NCBI RefSeq assembly: GCF_013387465.1
Contig: NZ_VYGV01000001.1
Span: 357,986 to 417,217 of the forward strand
Reading direction: 5' to 3'
DNA length: 59,232 nt
Source of the DNA: Hydrogenophaga aromaticivorans
GTDB taxonomy: Bacteria > Pseudomonadota > Gammaproteobacteria > Burkholderiales > Burkholderiaceae_C
The notes under the pieces were generated by a model. The model made no database searches. It saw only the letters and a list, made by a program, of their open reading frames with translations, and was not told the origin of the DNA. Positions 8,154 to 18,087 of the stretch are shown here, one piece after another (positions within the stretch are counted from its first letter, which is position 1; each line of letters opens with the position of its first letter). A program made the translations under genes and the position numbers.

Positions 8154-8482
8154 ACGCCTGGCTGACACTGGGGATCGCGATCGTGGCCGAGGTCATCGGC
8201 ACGACCGCGCTCAAGGCCAGCGAAGGGTTCACGCGGCTCGGTCCTTCGGCCATCGTGGTGGCGGGTTATGCGGTGGCGTTCTACTGCCTATCGCTGGTGC
8301 TCAAGACCATCCCGGTGGGCGTGACCTATGCCATCTGGTCGGGCCTGGGCATCGTGCTCATCACGCTGGTGGCCTATGTGGTCTATGGGCAGAAGATCGA
8401 CCTGGCCGGCCTGCTCGGCATGGGCCTGATCATCGCGGGCGTGGCCGTGCTCAACATCTTCTCAAAAACCGCCGCGCATTGA
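8150..8482 (+). CDS. SMR-family small multidrug exporter
   Basis: 110 residues with four membrane helices, the exact SMR size. Glu14 in [13 protein letters not shown] is the conserved proton/substrate-coupling glutamate of EmrE-type proteins. The sequence [17 protein letters not shown] and the motif [12 protein letters not shown] put it with EmrE-like cation exporters. The start is TTG, overlapping the preceding stop by four bases (TTGA), so translation depends on coupling to the amidotransferase. It should work as an antiparallel or dual-topology dimer exporting lipophilic cations. An EmrE-type versus Gdx-type (guanidinium) substrate cannot be assigned safely by eye. Confidence 0.9.
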   Translation: MNAWLTLGIAIVAEVIGTTALKASEGFTRLGPSAIVVAGYAVAFYCLSLVLKTIPVGVTYAIWSGLGIVLITLVAYVVYGQKIDLAGLLGMGLIIAGVAVLNIFSKTAAH

Positions 8483-8510
8483 AGCCTGCGCGCGGTGCGC
8501 TCTCAGCCCG

Positions 8511-9086
8511 TCAGAGCACCTTGAACAGCTTCTCGCGCAGCTCCGGCAGGCGCTTGGCGCCCATGCCGTGGTTGGACATGCTGCTCGCCCAAGCGTGATA
8601 GACCACGCGCAGCTGCTCGGTGGTCCCGGCATGGAAGATGTCCTCCACCAGCGAAATGCGCGTGTTCTGGCCAATGATGGAGTTGACGGAGTTGATCATG
8701 AAGTTGCGCGCCATCTCGTTGTCTTTGGCGCTGCGTGATCCGGCGCTCGGCAGGCCCGGTATCTCGCTGGACGACGACTCGACCCCCTCATTTGTCGCCG
8801 TCGACGTTGCCGCCGCTGCAGGGGCAGCCGCGGCCTGCGAGGCCATGGGTTTGGTGCGCGCCTGCGCCTCGACGCAATCCAGTGTCAGCAACTGACCCAG
8901 GATCTCTTCAATGTCGCCGTTGCCGCTCAGAAAAGGGGCGAGTTCGCTGCCCGAGCGTTTGCCATCGACCAGCACGAGGATGCGGCGCACCAGCGGCGAC
9001 AGGCCGAGCGATCGGGTCTGGATTTCCTGTTGCCCAACGGCCGTCTTGGCATAGACAGCGGTGGTCAGATCAAAGGTTTCGGGCAT
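8511..9086 (-). CDS. uncharacterised protein with possible winged-helix-like N-terminal domain
   Basis: 191 residues from the ATG at 9086 (MPETFDLT); an upstream GTG at 9128 is in frame but opens an unlikely sequence. The first 75 residues include LSPLVRRILVLVDGKRSGSELAPFLSG, a pattern seen in small helical or winged-helix domains that read a signal and report to two-component partners. A low-complexity Ala/Ser/Thr linker (about 82-125) follows, then a helical C-terminal part. No signal peptide or membrane segment. It is flanked by unrelated genes and no Shine-Dalgarno is obvious. I do not recognise the family with confidence. Confidence 0.6.
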   Translation of the reverse strand: MPETFDLTTAVYAKTAVGQQEIQTRSLGLSPLVRRILVLVDGKRSGSELAPFLSGNGDIEEILGQLLTLDCVEAQARTKPMASQAAAAPAAAATSTATNEGVESSSSEIPGLPSAGSRSAKDNEMARNFMINSVNSIIGQNTRISLVEDIFHAGTTEQLRVVYHAWASSMSNHGMGAKRLPELREKLFKVL

Positions 9087-9290
9087 GGAACGTGTGGTGT
9101 GTCGGTATGGGCAGGGCTCCCTGAACACCCGCTTTTACTGCACCCGTTCGCGCGCAACAAGGCGGGAATGCCATGACATCGCACGAAAGCACTTCTTTTG
9201 ACTGACAAATCCGGACCCGAAGTCCGGTGCCAACGGGGCACCCGTGGTGCAGGCACGACACGCGCCCGTTCAAGGTGTGTTGCTATGCAA

Positions 9291-9677
9291 TTAGGTGCGG
9301 CCCCGTGCACCGCCGGCCCGCCGCTCTTCGCGCAGCATGAAAAGGTACAGGCCTTCGACCTTCTCGCGCGCCCACGGTGTCTTGCGCAGGAAGCGCAGGC
9401 TGGAACCCACGCTCGGGTCCACGTTGAAGCAGCGCACCGGGATGCGCTGGCCCAATTCTTCCCAGCCGTAGTGGTCGGCCAGCGCGGTGACTATTGTTTC
9501 CAGCGTCAGGCCGTGCAGCGGGTTGCGCGCCTGGAATGCATCGGCGCCCCCAAGCGTCTTCCCGCTTTGCGCGGGAATCCGGGGCTCCGCCGCTTCGCGG
9601 GTCGCTGCCCCCCGAGGGGGCTGGCCTTGCTTGGGGCGGCCCGGCGCTGCGGCCGCGGCGTCGTCTTCTTCCGTCAT
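9291..9677 (-). CDS. VF530/DUF2132 family protein with repeat-derived N-terminal extension
   Basis: 128 residues. The family core lies at about 51-115 ([48 protein letters not shown]), normally close to the whole protein. Residues about 10-45 are an Ala/Pro/Arg-rich stretch encoded by a palindromic DNA segment (about 9542-9650) that resembles intergenic repeats of related genomes. The start overlaps the gshB stop by four bases, so it is cotranslated with gshB. VF530 was structurally described as a small DNA-binding-like domain, but its function is unknown. Translation might instead begin inside, nearer the core. Confidence 0.8.
   Translation of the reverse strand: MTEEDDAAAAAPGRPKQGQPPRGAATREAAEPRIPAQSGKTLGGADAFQARNPLHGLTLETIVTALADHYGWEELGQRIPVRCFNVDPSVGSSLRFLRKTPWAREKVEGLYLFMLREERRAGGARGRT
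9542..9650 (-). repeat. palindromic segment inside the VF530 reading frame
   Basis: It contains nested palindromes: CCCGCTTTGCGCGGG, CCGCTTCGCGG and GCCCCCTCGGGGGG on either strand. It differs in order from the three-hairpin family. It lies in frame in the 5' part of the VF530 coding sequence and encodes an extension absent from the family core. Confidence 0.55.
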
Positions 9678-10618
9678 CTCAGCGCAGCCTCCAGCGCATC
9701 GACGAACATCGCCGGCACGTCGAACCCGGTCTGGTCGGTGATCTCCTGGAAGCAGGTCGGGCTGGTGACGTTGATCTCGGTCACGCTGTTGCCGATCATG
9801 TCCAGCCCCACCAGCAGCAGGCCGCGCGCGGCCAGCACGGGCGCGATGGCTTCGGCCACGGCGCGGTTCTCGTCCGACAGCGGCTGGGCCACGCCCTTGC
9901 CGCCGGCCGCGAGGTTGCCGCGCACCTCGTTGCCTTGGGGAATGCGCGCCAGCACGAAGGGCGCCACCTGCCCGCCGATCAGCAGCAGGCGCTTGTCACC
10001 CAGTGCGATCTCGGGCAGGTAGGCCTGCGCCATCACGCTCGTGGCCCCGCCCTCGTTGAGGGTTTCCACGATCGACCCCAGGTTCATGCCATCGGCACCG
10101 ACGCGGAAAATGCCCGCGCCGCCCATGCCGTCGAGCGGCTTCAGGATGATGTCGCGGTGCTCGGCGTGGAACGCCCGCAGTTCGTTCGCGTTGCGCGTCA
10201 CCAGGGTCGGCGGCGCGAAGGTCGCGAACTCCATCAAGGCGAGTTTTTCAGGGTGATCGCGCAGCGCACGCGGGCTGTTGAACACCTTCGCGCCTTCGCG
10301 CTCGGCCTGTTCGAGCAGGTGCGTGGTGTAGAAGAACTCGCTGTCAAACGGCGGGTCCTTGCGCATGAGCACGGCATCAAAGCTGTGCACAGGCTCCAGC
10401 GCCTCGCTGGTCACGGTGTACCAGTCGTCGGCGTGGTTGTTGAGCTGCAGATGGCGCACCTGCGCGATCACGGACTGGCCGCTGCGCCAGCTCATGAAGC
10501 GCGGCTCGGTGCTGGCCACGCGGTGACCGCGCTTTTGCAGCTCGCGCATCATGGCAAAGGTGGTGTCCTTGTAGATCTTGAAGGACTCGATGGGATCGGC
10601 AACGAAGAGGATGTTCAT
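9674..10618 (-). CDS. gshB: glutathione synthetase
   Basis: 314 residues, the standard bacterial GshB length. It joins gamma-glutamylcysteine and glycine using ATP, the second step of glutathione synthesis. Visible signatures: N-terminal [40 protein letters not shown], the ATP-grasp elements [13 protein letters not shown] and GNLAAGGKG, and the metal/ATP site [13 protein letters not shown]. The start ATG at 10618 overlaps the stop of the BenE-type transporter by four bases, and its stop overlaps the VF530 start, so three genes are coupled. gshA lies 4 kb upstream on the same strand with kup and the transporter between. Confidence 0.97.
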   Translation of the reverse strand: MNILFVADPIESFKIYKDTTFAMMRELQKRGHRVASTEPRFMSWRSGQSVIAQVRHLQLNNHADDWYTVTSEALEPVHSFDAVLMRKDPPFDSEFFYTTHLLEQAEREGAKVFNSPRALRDHPEKLALMEFATFAPPTLVTRNANELRAFHAEHRDIILKPLDGMGGAGIFRVGADGMNLGSIVETLNEGGATSVMAQAYLPEIALGDKRLLLIGGQVAPFVLARIPQGNEVRGNLAAGGKGVAQPLSDENRAVAEAIAPVLAARGLLLVGLDMIGNSVTEINVTSPTCFQEITDQTGFDVPAMFVDALEAALR

Positions 10619-11802
10619 GGCGTGTCGGTTTTCTGAGCCCTGTACTGTTGCACAAACAGCGCGAGCGCGCCGGCGACCACGCCCCAGAAGGCCGAGCCGA
10701 TGCCGGCAATGACCACACCGCTGAGTGTGACAAGGAAGGTGATGAGCGCGGCTTCGCGGTGGCTGTCGTCGCGCAGAGCGGCGTGCAGGCCGCCGCCGAT
10801 GCTGCCCAGCAGCGCCAGACCGGCGATCGCCAGCACCAGCTCTTTGGGGAACGCGATCAGCAGACCGGTGACGGCCGCGCCGAACAGGCCGATCAGCACG
10901 TAGATGGCGCCGCAGGCCACCGCCGCGGTGTAGCGCTTCTTCTTGTCCGGGTGCGCCTCTTCGCCCATGCAGATGGCGGCGGTGATGGCGCTCAGGTTGA
11001 GCGCGAAGGCACCGAAGGGCGCGAGCACCAGCGTGACCACGCCGGTCATGGTGATGATCTTCGAGATCGGCATGTCGTAGCCCGCCGCGCGGATGGCCAC
11101 CATCCCCGGCAGGTTTTGCGAGGCCATGGTGACGATGAACAGCGGCAGCGCCAGGCTCACGAAAGCGCTGAGGGTGAACTCGGGCGCGGTGAACACCGGC
11201 CTGGCCCATTCCAGCGTCAGCGCGCCCGCGTTGAACTGGCCCCGGACCAGCACATACACCACCGCCACGCCCAGCGAGAGCGGCACCGCATAACGCGGCA
11301 GCAGGCGCCGGCCCAGCAGGTAGGCCAGCAGCATGAGCAACACCAGCGGCAGCGCGGTCTGCGCCGCCGCAAACGCCTGCAGGCCAAATCGCGCCAGCAC
11401 ACCGGCCAGCAGCGCCGAGGCGAGGGCCATGGGGATGCGGTTCATGATGCGCTCGAACCAGCCGGTGGCGCCCGCGAGCGCGATCAGCACGGCGGAGGCC
11501 ATGAAGGCGCCGACAGCCTGCGGCATGGTGAAGCCTCCCGCCAGCCCGGCCGTGGCCAGCACGGCCGCGCCGGGCGTGCTCCAGGCCACCATCACCGGCT
11601 GCTTCCAGAGGAGCGAGGGAATGGCCGAACACAGCCCCATGCCCAGGCCGAGCGCCCACATCCAGGAGGTGATGAGTTCGGGCGTGGCGCCGAAGGCCTG
11701 TGCGGCCTGGAAAACGATGGCCACCGAACTGGTGAAACCCACCAGCACCGCCACGAAACCGGCCGTGGCGGCCGAGAGGTTGAGATCACGGAAGAACGAC
11801 AT
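10615..11802 (-). CDS. BenE-family benzoate/proton symporter-like transporter
   Basis: 395 residues with about 12 hydrophobic segments. The start at 11802 (MSFFRDLNLSAATAGFVAVLVGF) is chosen because the longer frame reads back into a palindromic repeat. Signatures: SSVAIVFQAAQAFGA, QPVMVAWSTPGAAVLA and LPLFIVTMASQNLPGMVAIRAAGYD, the BenE hallmark. BenE proteins import benzoate, but the family is wide and several members work on other substrates. No benzoate catabolic genes lie nearby. Its tight coupling to gshB is a common arrangement in related bacteria as far as I recall and says little about substrate. Confidence 0.88.
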   Translation of the reverse strand: MSFFRDLNLSAATAGFVAVLVGFTSSVAIVFQAAQAFGATPELITSWMWALGLGMGLCSAIPSLLWKQPVMVAWSTPGAAVLATAGLAGGFTMPQAVGAFMASAVLIALAGATGWFERIMNRIPMALASALLAGVLARFGLQAFAAAQTALPLVLLMLLAYLLGRRLLPRYAVPLSLGVAVVYVLVRGQFNAGALTLEWARPVFTAPEFTLSAFVSLALPLFIVTMASQNLPGMVAIRAAGYDMPISKIITMTGVVTLVLAPFGAFALNLSAITAAICMGEEAHPDKKKRYTAAVACGAIYVLIGLFGAAVTGLLIAFPKELVLAIAGLALLGSIGGGLHAALRDDSHREAALITFLVTLSGVVIAGIGSAFWGVVAGALALFVQQYRAQKTDTP

Positions 11803-11870
11803 GCGGCAATTGTGCAGGGCCAGCAGCAACCGCTGGACAACACCGGACACTCCGGAGCAAGTGACCGAGC

Positions 11871-11957
11871 CCAGGATGCGGTGGAACCGGCTTCGCCGGG
11901 CCACTCGCATCGCCCCCCAGTGGGGGGTGACGCGCCCTGAGGCGCGGCGCAGGGGGC
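11871..11957 (-). repeat. three-hairpin palindromic repeat, copy 4
   Basis: Starts directly after the kup stop on the minus strand. Stems: GCGCC...GGCGC, CCCCCCACTGGGGGG, and the long stem with outer arms GATGCG/CGCATC, GTGG/CCAC and inner CCGGC/GCCGG. The long stem is almost identical in sequence to copy 5 at 14031-14113. Confidence 0.85.
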
Positions 11958-11958
11958 G

Positions 11959-13827
11959 TCAAATCTCGATCTTGGACCCCAGCTCAATCACCGCATTGCT
12001 CGGCAAATTGAGAAACTCGGCCGCAGCGCCCGCGTTGTGGTGCATCTGGGCGAAGATCTTTTCGCGCCAGGGCGCCATGCCGCTGCCCAGTGTGGGCACA
12101 ACCAGGTCGCGCGAGAGAAAGTAGCTGGTGGTCATGGGCTCCAGCTCGCAGCCTCGGGCACTCATGAGCCGCAGCGCCTTGGGCACATCCGGGTCGTCCT
12201 TGAAACCGTAGTGGATCACCACTTGCCAGCAGTCGTGCCCCAGCGGCTCGACTTCCAGCCGCTTGTCCAGAGCGATCCAGGGCACCTCGTGGCTGCGCAC
12301 GGTGACGAACAGGTTCTGCACGTGCAGCACCTTGTTGTGCTTGAGGTTGTGCAGCAGCGCGTTGGGCACGGTGCCGGTATCGGCCGTCAGGAACACGGCC
12401 GTGCCTTCCACCCGCAACGGCGGGGCCATGAACACCGCTTCAAGGAAACTGTCGAGGTCCAGCGATTCGGCCTGCTGCTTGGCCGCCATCAGGGCGCGAC
12501 CCTGCTTCCAGGTCATCATGAGCGCGAACACCACGCCGCCGATCAGCAGCGGGAACCAGCCGCCGGCGAACAGCTTGAGCAGGTTGGAGCTGAAAAAGGC
12601 CAGATCGACCACGAAGAAGAAGCCGGTCGCCAGCAGGCACAGCCACAGCGGGTACTTCCAGCCGTAGCGGATGACGAAGAAGGTCAGCACGGTGGTGATC
12701 AGCATGTCCAGCGTCACGGCGATGCCGTAGGCCGCGGCGAGGTTGGTCGACGACTTGAACATCACCACCGCGAGCACGATGGCGGCAAACAGGCCCCAGT
12801 TGACGACGGGCAGGTAGATCTGGCCGGTGTCGTGCACGCTGGTGTGATGCAGGTTCAGGCGCGGCAGGTAGCCGAGCTGCACCGCCTGCTTGGTCACGCT
12901 GAAGGCGCCAGAGATCAGCGCCTGGGAGGCGATCACCGTGGCCATGGTGGCCAGCCCCACCAGGGGCAGCAGCGCCCAGTCGGGCGCCATGTTGAAGAAC
13001 GGGTTTTTCACCGCTTCGGGGTCGGCCAGCAGCAGCGCGCCCTGGCCGAAGTAGTTCAGCGTCAGGCAGGGCATGACGATGGCGAACCAGGCCACGCGGA
13101 TCGGCTTCTTGCCGAAGTGCCCCAGGTCGGCGTAGAGCGCTTCGCCGCCGGTCACGCACAGCACCACCGCGCCGAGGATGATGAAGGTGGTGCCCGGCTG
13201 CTGCCAAATGAAACGCAGCGCGTGGTGCGGGCTCAGCGCCGCGAGGATTTCGGGGTGGCCGACGATGTGCGACACGCCGAGCACCGCGATCGACACGAAC
13301 CACAACACGGTGATCGGGCCGAAGAACTTGCCGATGCCACCGGTGCCGCGCTTCTGCACGAAGAACAGGCCGAACAGCACCACCAGGGTGATCGGCACCA
13401 CGTACTGCTTGAAAGCCGGGGAGACCACCTCCAGGCCCTCGACCGCCGAGAGCACCGAGATCGCTGGCGTGATCACGCCATCGCCATAAAACAGCGAGGT
13501 GCCGAAAATGCCGATGACCAGCAGCCATTTGCGCAGCTCCGGTTTGTCCTTCACCGCCTGCGACGCCAGCGCCAGCATGGCGATCAGGCCGCCCTCGCCC
13601 GCGTTGTCGGCCCGCAGCACCAGCACCACGTATTTCAGCGAGACGATGACCGTCAGGGTCCAGAAGACGATCGACAGCACACCGTAGACGTTTTCGTGTG
13701 TGAACGGAACGTGGCCCGACCCGAAGATTTCCTTGATGGCGTACAGCACGCTGGTGCCGATATCGCCATACACCACACCAATGGCCCCCAAGGTGAGCGC
13801 GGTGAGCGAAGATTTGTTGCTGGACAC
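11959..13827 (-). CDS. kup: KUP-type potassium uptake transporter
   Basis: 622 residues. The N-terminal signature [22 protein letters not shown], then about 12 membrane helices (including [20 protein letters not shown] and [15 protein letters not shown]) and a cytoplasmic C-terminal domain of about 160 residues identify a proton-coupled potassium importer. The start is GTG at 13827; an in-frame stop lies shortly upstream, so no longer form is possible. No Shine-Dalgarno precedes it: the five bases before GTG are the U-tract of a terminator-like hairpin. A palindromic repeat follows the stop immediately. gshA lies upstream on the same strand. Confidence 0.95.
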   Translation of the reverse strand: MSSNKSSLTALTLGAIGVVYGDIGTSVLYAIKEIFGSGHVPFTHENVYGVLSIVFWTLTVIVSLKYVVLVLRADNAGEGGLIAMLALASQAVKDKPELRKWLLVIGIFGTSLFYGDGVITPAISVLSAVEGLEVVSPAFKQYVVPITLVVLFGLFFVQKRGTGGIGKFFGPITVLWFVSIAVLGVSHIVGHPEILAALSPHHALRFIWQQPGTTFIILGAVVLCVTGGEALYADLGHFGKKPIRVAWFAIVMPCLTLNYFGQGALLLADPEAVKNPFFNMAPDWALLPLVGLATMATVIASQALISGAFSVTKQAVQLGYLPRLNLHHTSVHDTGQIYLPVVNWGLFAAIVLAVVMFKSSTNLAAAYGIAVTLDMLITTVLTFFVIRYGWKYPLWLCLLATGFFFVVDLAFFSSNLLKLFAGGWFPLLIGGVVFALMMTWKQGRALMAAKQQAESLDLDSFLEAVFMAPPLRVEGTAVFLTADTGTVPNALLHNLKHNKVLHVQNLFVTVRSHEVPWIALDKRLEVEPLGHDCWQVVIHYGFKDDPDVPKALRLMSARGCELEPMTTSYFLSRDLVVPTLGSGMAPWREKIFAQMHHNAGAAAEFLNLPSNAVIELGSKIEI

Positions 13828-13856
13828 AAAAATACCCGGGACTTGTCGGCCCGGGT
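13828..13856 (-). terminator. intrinsic-terminator-like hairpin abutting the kup start
   Basis: On the minus strand the stem ACCCGGG/CCCGGGT (13850-13856 with 13834-13840) has a nine-base loop and is followed by TATTTTT, after which the GTG start codon begins at once. It could end transcription coming from gshA, or attenuate kup. It leaves no room for a ribosome binding site. Confidence 0.6.
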
Positions 13857-14030
13857 TTGGCTGTCAATATGGGGGCGATTCTGCGCTCAGGGCCAACGCG
13901 CCGCCAGTAGGGGGGATCGCTGAAAGGGCCATGGCGTGAAGAATGTTGCAACGCAGCAACCCCAACGGCGAGATGGGGGTCACCCAGAACGCAGCGGAAC
14001 CCAACCTCAGTCGGAGCGACGTACCTGTCA

Positions 14031-14113
14031 CCAGGATGCGGTGGAACCGGCTTCGCCGGGCCACTCGCATCGCCCCTTGGGGGGTGACGCGCCGCAGGCG
14101 CGGCGCAGAGGGG
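14031..14113 (-). repeat. three-hairpin palindromic repeat, copy 5
   Basis: Begins immediately after the gshA stop on the minus strand. Stems: CGCCGCGCC/GGCGCG, CCCC/GGGG, and the long stem with outer GATGCG/CGCATC, middle GTGG/CCAC and inner CCGGC/GCCGG arms around a GAA loop. Confidence 0.85.
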
Positions 14114-15406
14114 TCACTCGTATATTTCAGCGTTCGGGTCGGTGGCTTCCAGCTCGTAACTCGCGGCCAGCATGGCCAGGCGACCGATCACGCCGTACAT
14201 GTAGAAGCGGTTGGGAACGCTGGCGCCCGGCTTCACACCCGGTTGCGGCAGCTGCGCGCTCTGCTCGAAGGCCAGCGGCACGAAGCTGGAGCCCGGTGCG
14301 TTGAGGTTTTCGTCCACACCCCGTTGCGCGTGCACGCGGTAGAAGCCGCCCACCACATAGCGGTCCATCATGTAGACCACCGGCTCGGCCACCGCCGCGT
14401 TGATGCGCTCGTTGGTGAGCACGCCCTCCTGGATGATGACCTCGTGAACCGGCTGGCCGGCCTGCACCGTCGCCATGCGCTCGCGTGTTCCCACCGACAG
14501 GGCATCGATGTCCTTCGCATCGCGCACGGTGAGGATGCCCATGCCGCCGGTGCCGTTGTCGGCCTTGACCACGACAAACGGTTTTTCGTTGATGCCGTAT
14601 TCCTTGTATTTGCGGCGGATCTTGCCGAGCAGCGCGTCGGCATTGGTGCGCAGGCATTCCAGTCCGTGCTCTTCGGCAAAATTGACCTGGCCACACTGGT
14701 TGAACATCGGGTTGATGAGCCAGTGGTCCATGCCCAGCAGCTTGCCGAAGCGCTTGGACACCTCTTCATACGCCTTGAAGTGGTTGCTCTTGCGGCGCGT
14801 GCCCCAGCCCGCGTGCAGCGGCGGCAACAGGTACTGCTCGTGCAGGTCTTCCAGGATGCCGGGCACACCGGCGCTCAGGTCGTTGTTGAGCAGGATGGTG
14901 CAGGGGTCAAAATGTTTGAGGCCCAGGCGGCGCTTGCTGCGGATCAGCGGCTCCAGCGTGACCGACTCACCACCCGGCAGGTCGATCGTGGTGGGTGCCT
15001 TGATGTCGTTGGACAGCGAACCCAGGCGCACATTGAGGCCGGCCTGGTAGAAGATGCGCTGCAGTTGCCGCAGGTTGCTCAGGTAAAACACATCGGTGCT
15101 GTTCTCGGGCACCAGCAGCAGGTTCTTGGCCTCGGGACAGATCTTTTCGATCGCGGCCATGGCGGCCTGCACCGCCAGCGGCAACATCTCGGGCGTGAGG
15201 TGGTTCCAGCCGCCGGGGTAGAGGTTGGTGTCCACCGGCGCGAGCTTGAAGCCGGCGTTGCGCACGTCCACCGAGGTGTAGAACGGCGGCGTGTGCTCCA
15301 TCCACTCCAGCCGGAACCAGCGCTCAATCACGGGCGTGGATTCCAGGATGCGCTGTTCCAGTTCGTTGATCGGACCGGTCAGGGCGGTGACGAGGTGGGG
15401 AACCAT
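14114..15406 (-). CDS. gshA: glutamate--cysteine ligase (proteobacterial GshA family)
   Basis: 430 residues. Catalyses the ATP-dependent first step of glutathione synthesis. The start at 15406 (MVPHLVTALTGPINELEQRIL) has AAAGG eight bases ahead and removes an unlikely 21-residue extension. Family blocks visible: NAGFKLAPVDTNLYPGGWNHL, LLVPENSTDVFYL, KADNGTGGMGIL and RVHAQRGVDENLNAPGSSFVPL. This is the distinct betaproteobacterial/cyanobacteria-like type, not the E. coli GshA fold group. gshB is found downstream on the same strand beyond kup and the BenE-type gene, so the pathway is encoded locally. Confidence 0.95.
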   Translation of the reverse strand: MVPHLVTALTGPINELEQRILESTPVIERWFRLEWMEHTPPFYTSVDVRNAGFKLAPVDTNLYPGGWNHLTPEMLPLAVQAAMAAIEKICPEAKNLLLVPENSTDVFYLSNLRQLQRIFYQAGLNVRLGSLSNDIKAPTTIDLPGGESVTLEPLIRSKRRLGLKHFDPCTILLNNDLSAGVPGILEDLHEQYLLPPLHAGWGTRRKSNHFKAYEEVSKRFGKLLGMDHWLINPMFNQCGQVNFAEEHGLECLRTNADALLGKIRRKYKEYGINEKPFVVVKADNGTGGMGILTVRDAKDIDALSVGTRERMATVQAGQPVHEVIIQEGVLTNERINAAVAEPVVYMMDRYVVGGFYRVHAQRGVDENLNAPGSSFVPLAFEQSAQLPQPGVKPGASVPNRFYMYGVIGRLAMLAASYELEATDPNAEIYE

Positions 15407-15510
15407 GAGAAAACCTTTTGCAGGGAAGGGGACGGCCAAACCATTGTAGGGACCGGCCAAGACAGCCAAAGGACAGAAGTGGGGCCGGGGGCCCGGCTTG
15501 CAAGCCCCGC

Positions 15511-16791
15511 TCAGCTGCGAACTTCGCCTTCGCCCAGCACAACGTACTTCAGGGACGTGAGCCCTTCGACGCCGACCGGCCCACGGGCGTGGAACTTGTC
15601 GGTGCTGATGCCGATTTCGGCGCCCAGGCCGTACTCGAAACCGTCGGCGAAGCGGGTGCTCGCATTCACCATGACGCTGGCCGAATCGACCTCACGCAGG
15701 AAACGCTGGGCGTGCATGTGGTCGGTGGTGAGGATAGCGTCGGTGTGGTGGCTGCTGTAGCGGTTGATGTGGGCGATGGCTTCGTCCAGGCCATCGACGA
15801 TCTTCACGCTGATGACCGGCGCCAGGTATTCCTCGCTCCAGTCGGCCTCGCTGGCGGCCGTCACGGCAGCGCCCGGCACGGCCGCCAGGATCGCCATCGC
15901 CTCGGCGCAGCCGCGCATCTCCACCCCCTTGGCGGCGTACACGGCGCCGATTTTCGGCAGGAAGTCCGCCACCACGCCACGTGCCACCAGCAGGCTTTCG
16001 GTCGCGTTGCAGGGGCTGTACTTCTGCGTCTTGGCGTTGTCGGCCACCTTGACCGCCATGGCGATGTCACACGGCTGATCCACATAGGTGTGGCAGTTGC
16101 CGTCCAGGTGCTTGATGACCGGCACCTTGGCCTCGGCGCTGATGCGTTCGATCAGCCCCTTGCCGCCACGCGGGATGATCACGTCCACATACTGCGGCAT
16201 GGTGATGAGCTGGCCGACCGCGGCGCGATCGGTGGTGGGCACCAGCTGCACCGCGTCGGCCGGCAGGTCGGCGGCCACCAGGGCCTGCTGCACCAGCGCG
16301 GCGAGAGCCCGGTTGGAATCGATGGCTTCGGAGCCACCGCGCAGGATGCAGGCGTTGCCGCTCTTGATGCTCAGGCTGGCGGCCTCGATGGTCACGTTCG
16401 GGCGGCTTTCGTAGATCATGCCGAACACGCCGATGGGCACGCGCATCTGGCCGACGCGGATGCCGCTGGGCATCTGCTTCAGGCCCGAGATTTCACCAAT
16501 GATGTCGGCCATGGCGGCGAGCTGCTCGCAGCCTTCGGCGCAGGTCTCGATGACTTTGGGCGTGAGTTTGAGGCGGTCCACCATCGGCTCGGCCAGACCT
16601 GCGGCGCGGGCACGCTCCAGGTCCTTGGCGTTCTCCGCCTGCAAGCCGTCCACATTGGCGCGCAGCAGCGTGGCCAGCTTGCGCAGTGCCTTGAGCTTGG
16701 TCGCCGCGCTGGCCTTGGCCATCAGGGCCGAAGCGGCCTTGGCCTGGCTGCCCAGGGTGTTCATGAGTTCGGTGGTGTTGCTCGCGTTCAT
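15511..16791 (-). CDS. proA: glutamate-5-semialdehyde dehydrogenase (gamma-glutamyl phosphate reductase)
   Basis: 426 residues, typical for ProA. It reduces gamma-glutamyl phosphate with NADPH in proline synthesis. The start at 16791 ([21 protein letters not shown]) agrees with family N termini; the longer frame upstream crosses the divergent promoter. Hallmarks: [18 protein letters not shown], catalytic Cys261 in [22 protein letters not shown] and the C-terminal [25 protein letters not shown]. It is transcribed towards gshA but ends about 100 bases before it. proB is not in the window. A divergent DUF2855 gene starts 136 bases away. Confidence 0.97.
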   Translation of the reverse strand: MNASNTTELMNTLGSQAKAASALMAKASAATKLKALRKLATLLRANVDGLQAENAKDLERARAAGLAEPMVDRLKLTPKVIETCAEGCEQLAAMADIIGEISGLKQMPSGIRVGQMRVPIGVFGMIYESRPNVTIEAASLSIKSGNACILRGGSEAIDSNRALAALVQQALVAADLPADAVQLVPTTDRAAVGQLITMPQYVDVIIPRGGKGLIERISAEAKVPVIKHLDGNCHTYVDQPCDIAMAVKVADNAKTQKYSPCNATESLLVARGVVADFLPKIGAVYAAKGVEMRGCAEAMAILAAVPGAAVTAASEADWSEEYLAPVISVKIVDGLDEAIAHINRYSSHHTDAILTTDHMHAQRFLREVDSASVMVNASTRFADGFEYGLGAEIGISTDKFHARGPVGVEGLTSLKYVVLGEGEVRS

Positions 16792-16927
16792 GCATCGATT
16801 TTCGCAGAGCGGCCCGCACTTGGGGAAGGGAGGGCATTCGGGGGCTGGCCCCGCAACGCGCGTGACAACCGGGCACGCTGAACCGGTACACCATCCTGGC
16901 ACCCGCTTCCTCATCGTGTAACGCCCC

Positions 16928-18055
16928 ATGACCACCACCCTGTTCCTGGTCCGCAAGGACCAACTCGACACCACACGAACCGTGCAGTTGCCCGAAGCGC
17001 CCCTGTCCGACGGCCAGGTGCGGGTGCGCATCGAGCAGTTCGCCTACACGTCCAACAACATCACTTACGCCGCATTCGGCGAGTCCATGGACTACTGGCG
17101 GTTTTTCCCGGTGGTGCCACAGGGCGACGAAGCCCCCTGGGGAATCGTTCCAGTCTGGGGTTTCGGCGTGGTGGTGGAGACGAAATGCGCCGGGGTGGCC
17201 GAAGGTGAGCGCCTGTATGGGTATTGGCCGATGGCCTCGGACGCCGTGCTGCAGCCTGCGCGCGTGTCGCCCGAAGGCTTCTTTGACGCCGCTCCGCACC
17301 GCGCGGCGCTGCACCCGGTCTACAACCACTACCTGCGCTGCGCGGTCGACCCGCTGCACGATCCCGCCAGCGAACCGCTGCAGGCGCTGCTGCGGCCCTT
17401 GTTCCTCACCGCCTGGCTGATCGACGACTTCCTGGCCGACAACGCCTTCTTCGGCACCAGCCAGCCGGGCCGGCGCGGCGCGATGCTGCTCTCGTCGGCC
17501 AGCAGCAAGACGGCATATGCCACCGCGGCCCAGCTGGCCCACCGGCCGGAAGTGGAGGTGATCGGCCTGACCTCGGCGGCCAACGTGGCGTTCTGCCAGA
17601 GCCTGGGTGTGTACAGCCGCGTGCTCACCTACGACCAGCTCGACGCGCTACCCACCGATACACCCTGCGTGTACGTCGACTTCGCGGGCAACGGTGCGCT
17701 GCGCAAGGCCGTCCACAGCCGCTTTACTGCCCTCGCCTACAGCTGCTCCATCGGGGGCACCCACGTGGACCAGCTGTCCGGCGCACGCGACTTGCCCGGG
17801 CCACGCCCGGTGCTGTTCTTTGCGCCGGCGCAGGTCAAGAAGCGCCATGCCGACTGGGGTGCCGCAGGCTTCAACGAAAGGATGGCGCGCGCCTGGCATG
17901 CGTTCACGCGGCAGGTGAGCCAGCCGCCGGCGCCCTGGCTGGTGGTGCAGCACCACAGCGGGCCCGAGGCGGTGCAGGCGGCCCACGCGCTGGTGCTGGG
18001 CGGACGTGGTGACCCGCGCCTGGGGCACATGCTGTCGCTGTCAGGCGGCGTTTAG
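16928..18055 (+). CDS. DUF2855 family protein
   Basis: 375 residues. The N-terminal part ([41 protein letters not shown]) recalls the GroES-like fold of zinc-independent medium-chain reductases, and the later [20 protein letters not shown] recalls their nucleotide-binding half, but no clear glycine-rich NADPH motif of standard type stands out. Members are uncharacterised; a reductase-like role is inference. No signal peptide. It is divergent from proA and convergent with creA, standing alone. Confidence 0.88.
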   Translation: MTTTLFLVRKDQLDTTRTVQLPEAPLSDGQVRVRIEQFAYTSNNITYAAFGESMDYWRFFPVVPQGDEAPWGIVPVWGFGVVVETKCAGVAEGERLYGYWPMASDAVLQPARVSPEGFFDAAPHRAALHPVYNHYLRCAVDPLHDPASEPLQALLRPLFLTAWLIDDFLADNAFFGTSQPGRRGAMLLSSASSKTAYATAAQLAHRPEVEVIGLTSAANVAFCQSLGVYSRVLTYDQLDALPTDTPCVYVDFAGNGALRKAVHSRFTALAYSCSIGGTHVDQLSGARDLPGPRPVLFFAPAQVKKRHADWGAAGFNERMARAWHAFTRQVSQPPAPWLVVQHHSGPEAVQAAHALVLGGRGDPRLGHMLSLSGGV

Positions 18056-18087
18056 GCCGCAGGCCCCCCCGCACAGGTCAACGCCCT

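Noticed and set aside
11803..11910. N-terminal extension of the BenE-type protein by 36 residues
   Set aside because: The first codons (MRVARRSRFHRILG) are a translation of the palindromic repeat; the ATG at 11802 opens the family N terminus.
12037..13923. 628-codon plus-strand frame opposite kup
   Set aside because: Low-complexity His/Gln/Arg-rich translation antisense to an intact KUP transporter.
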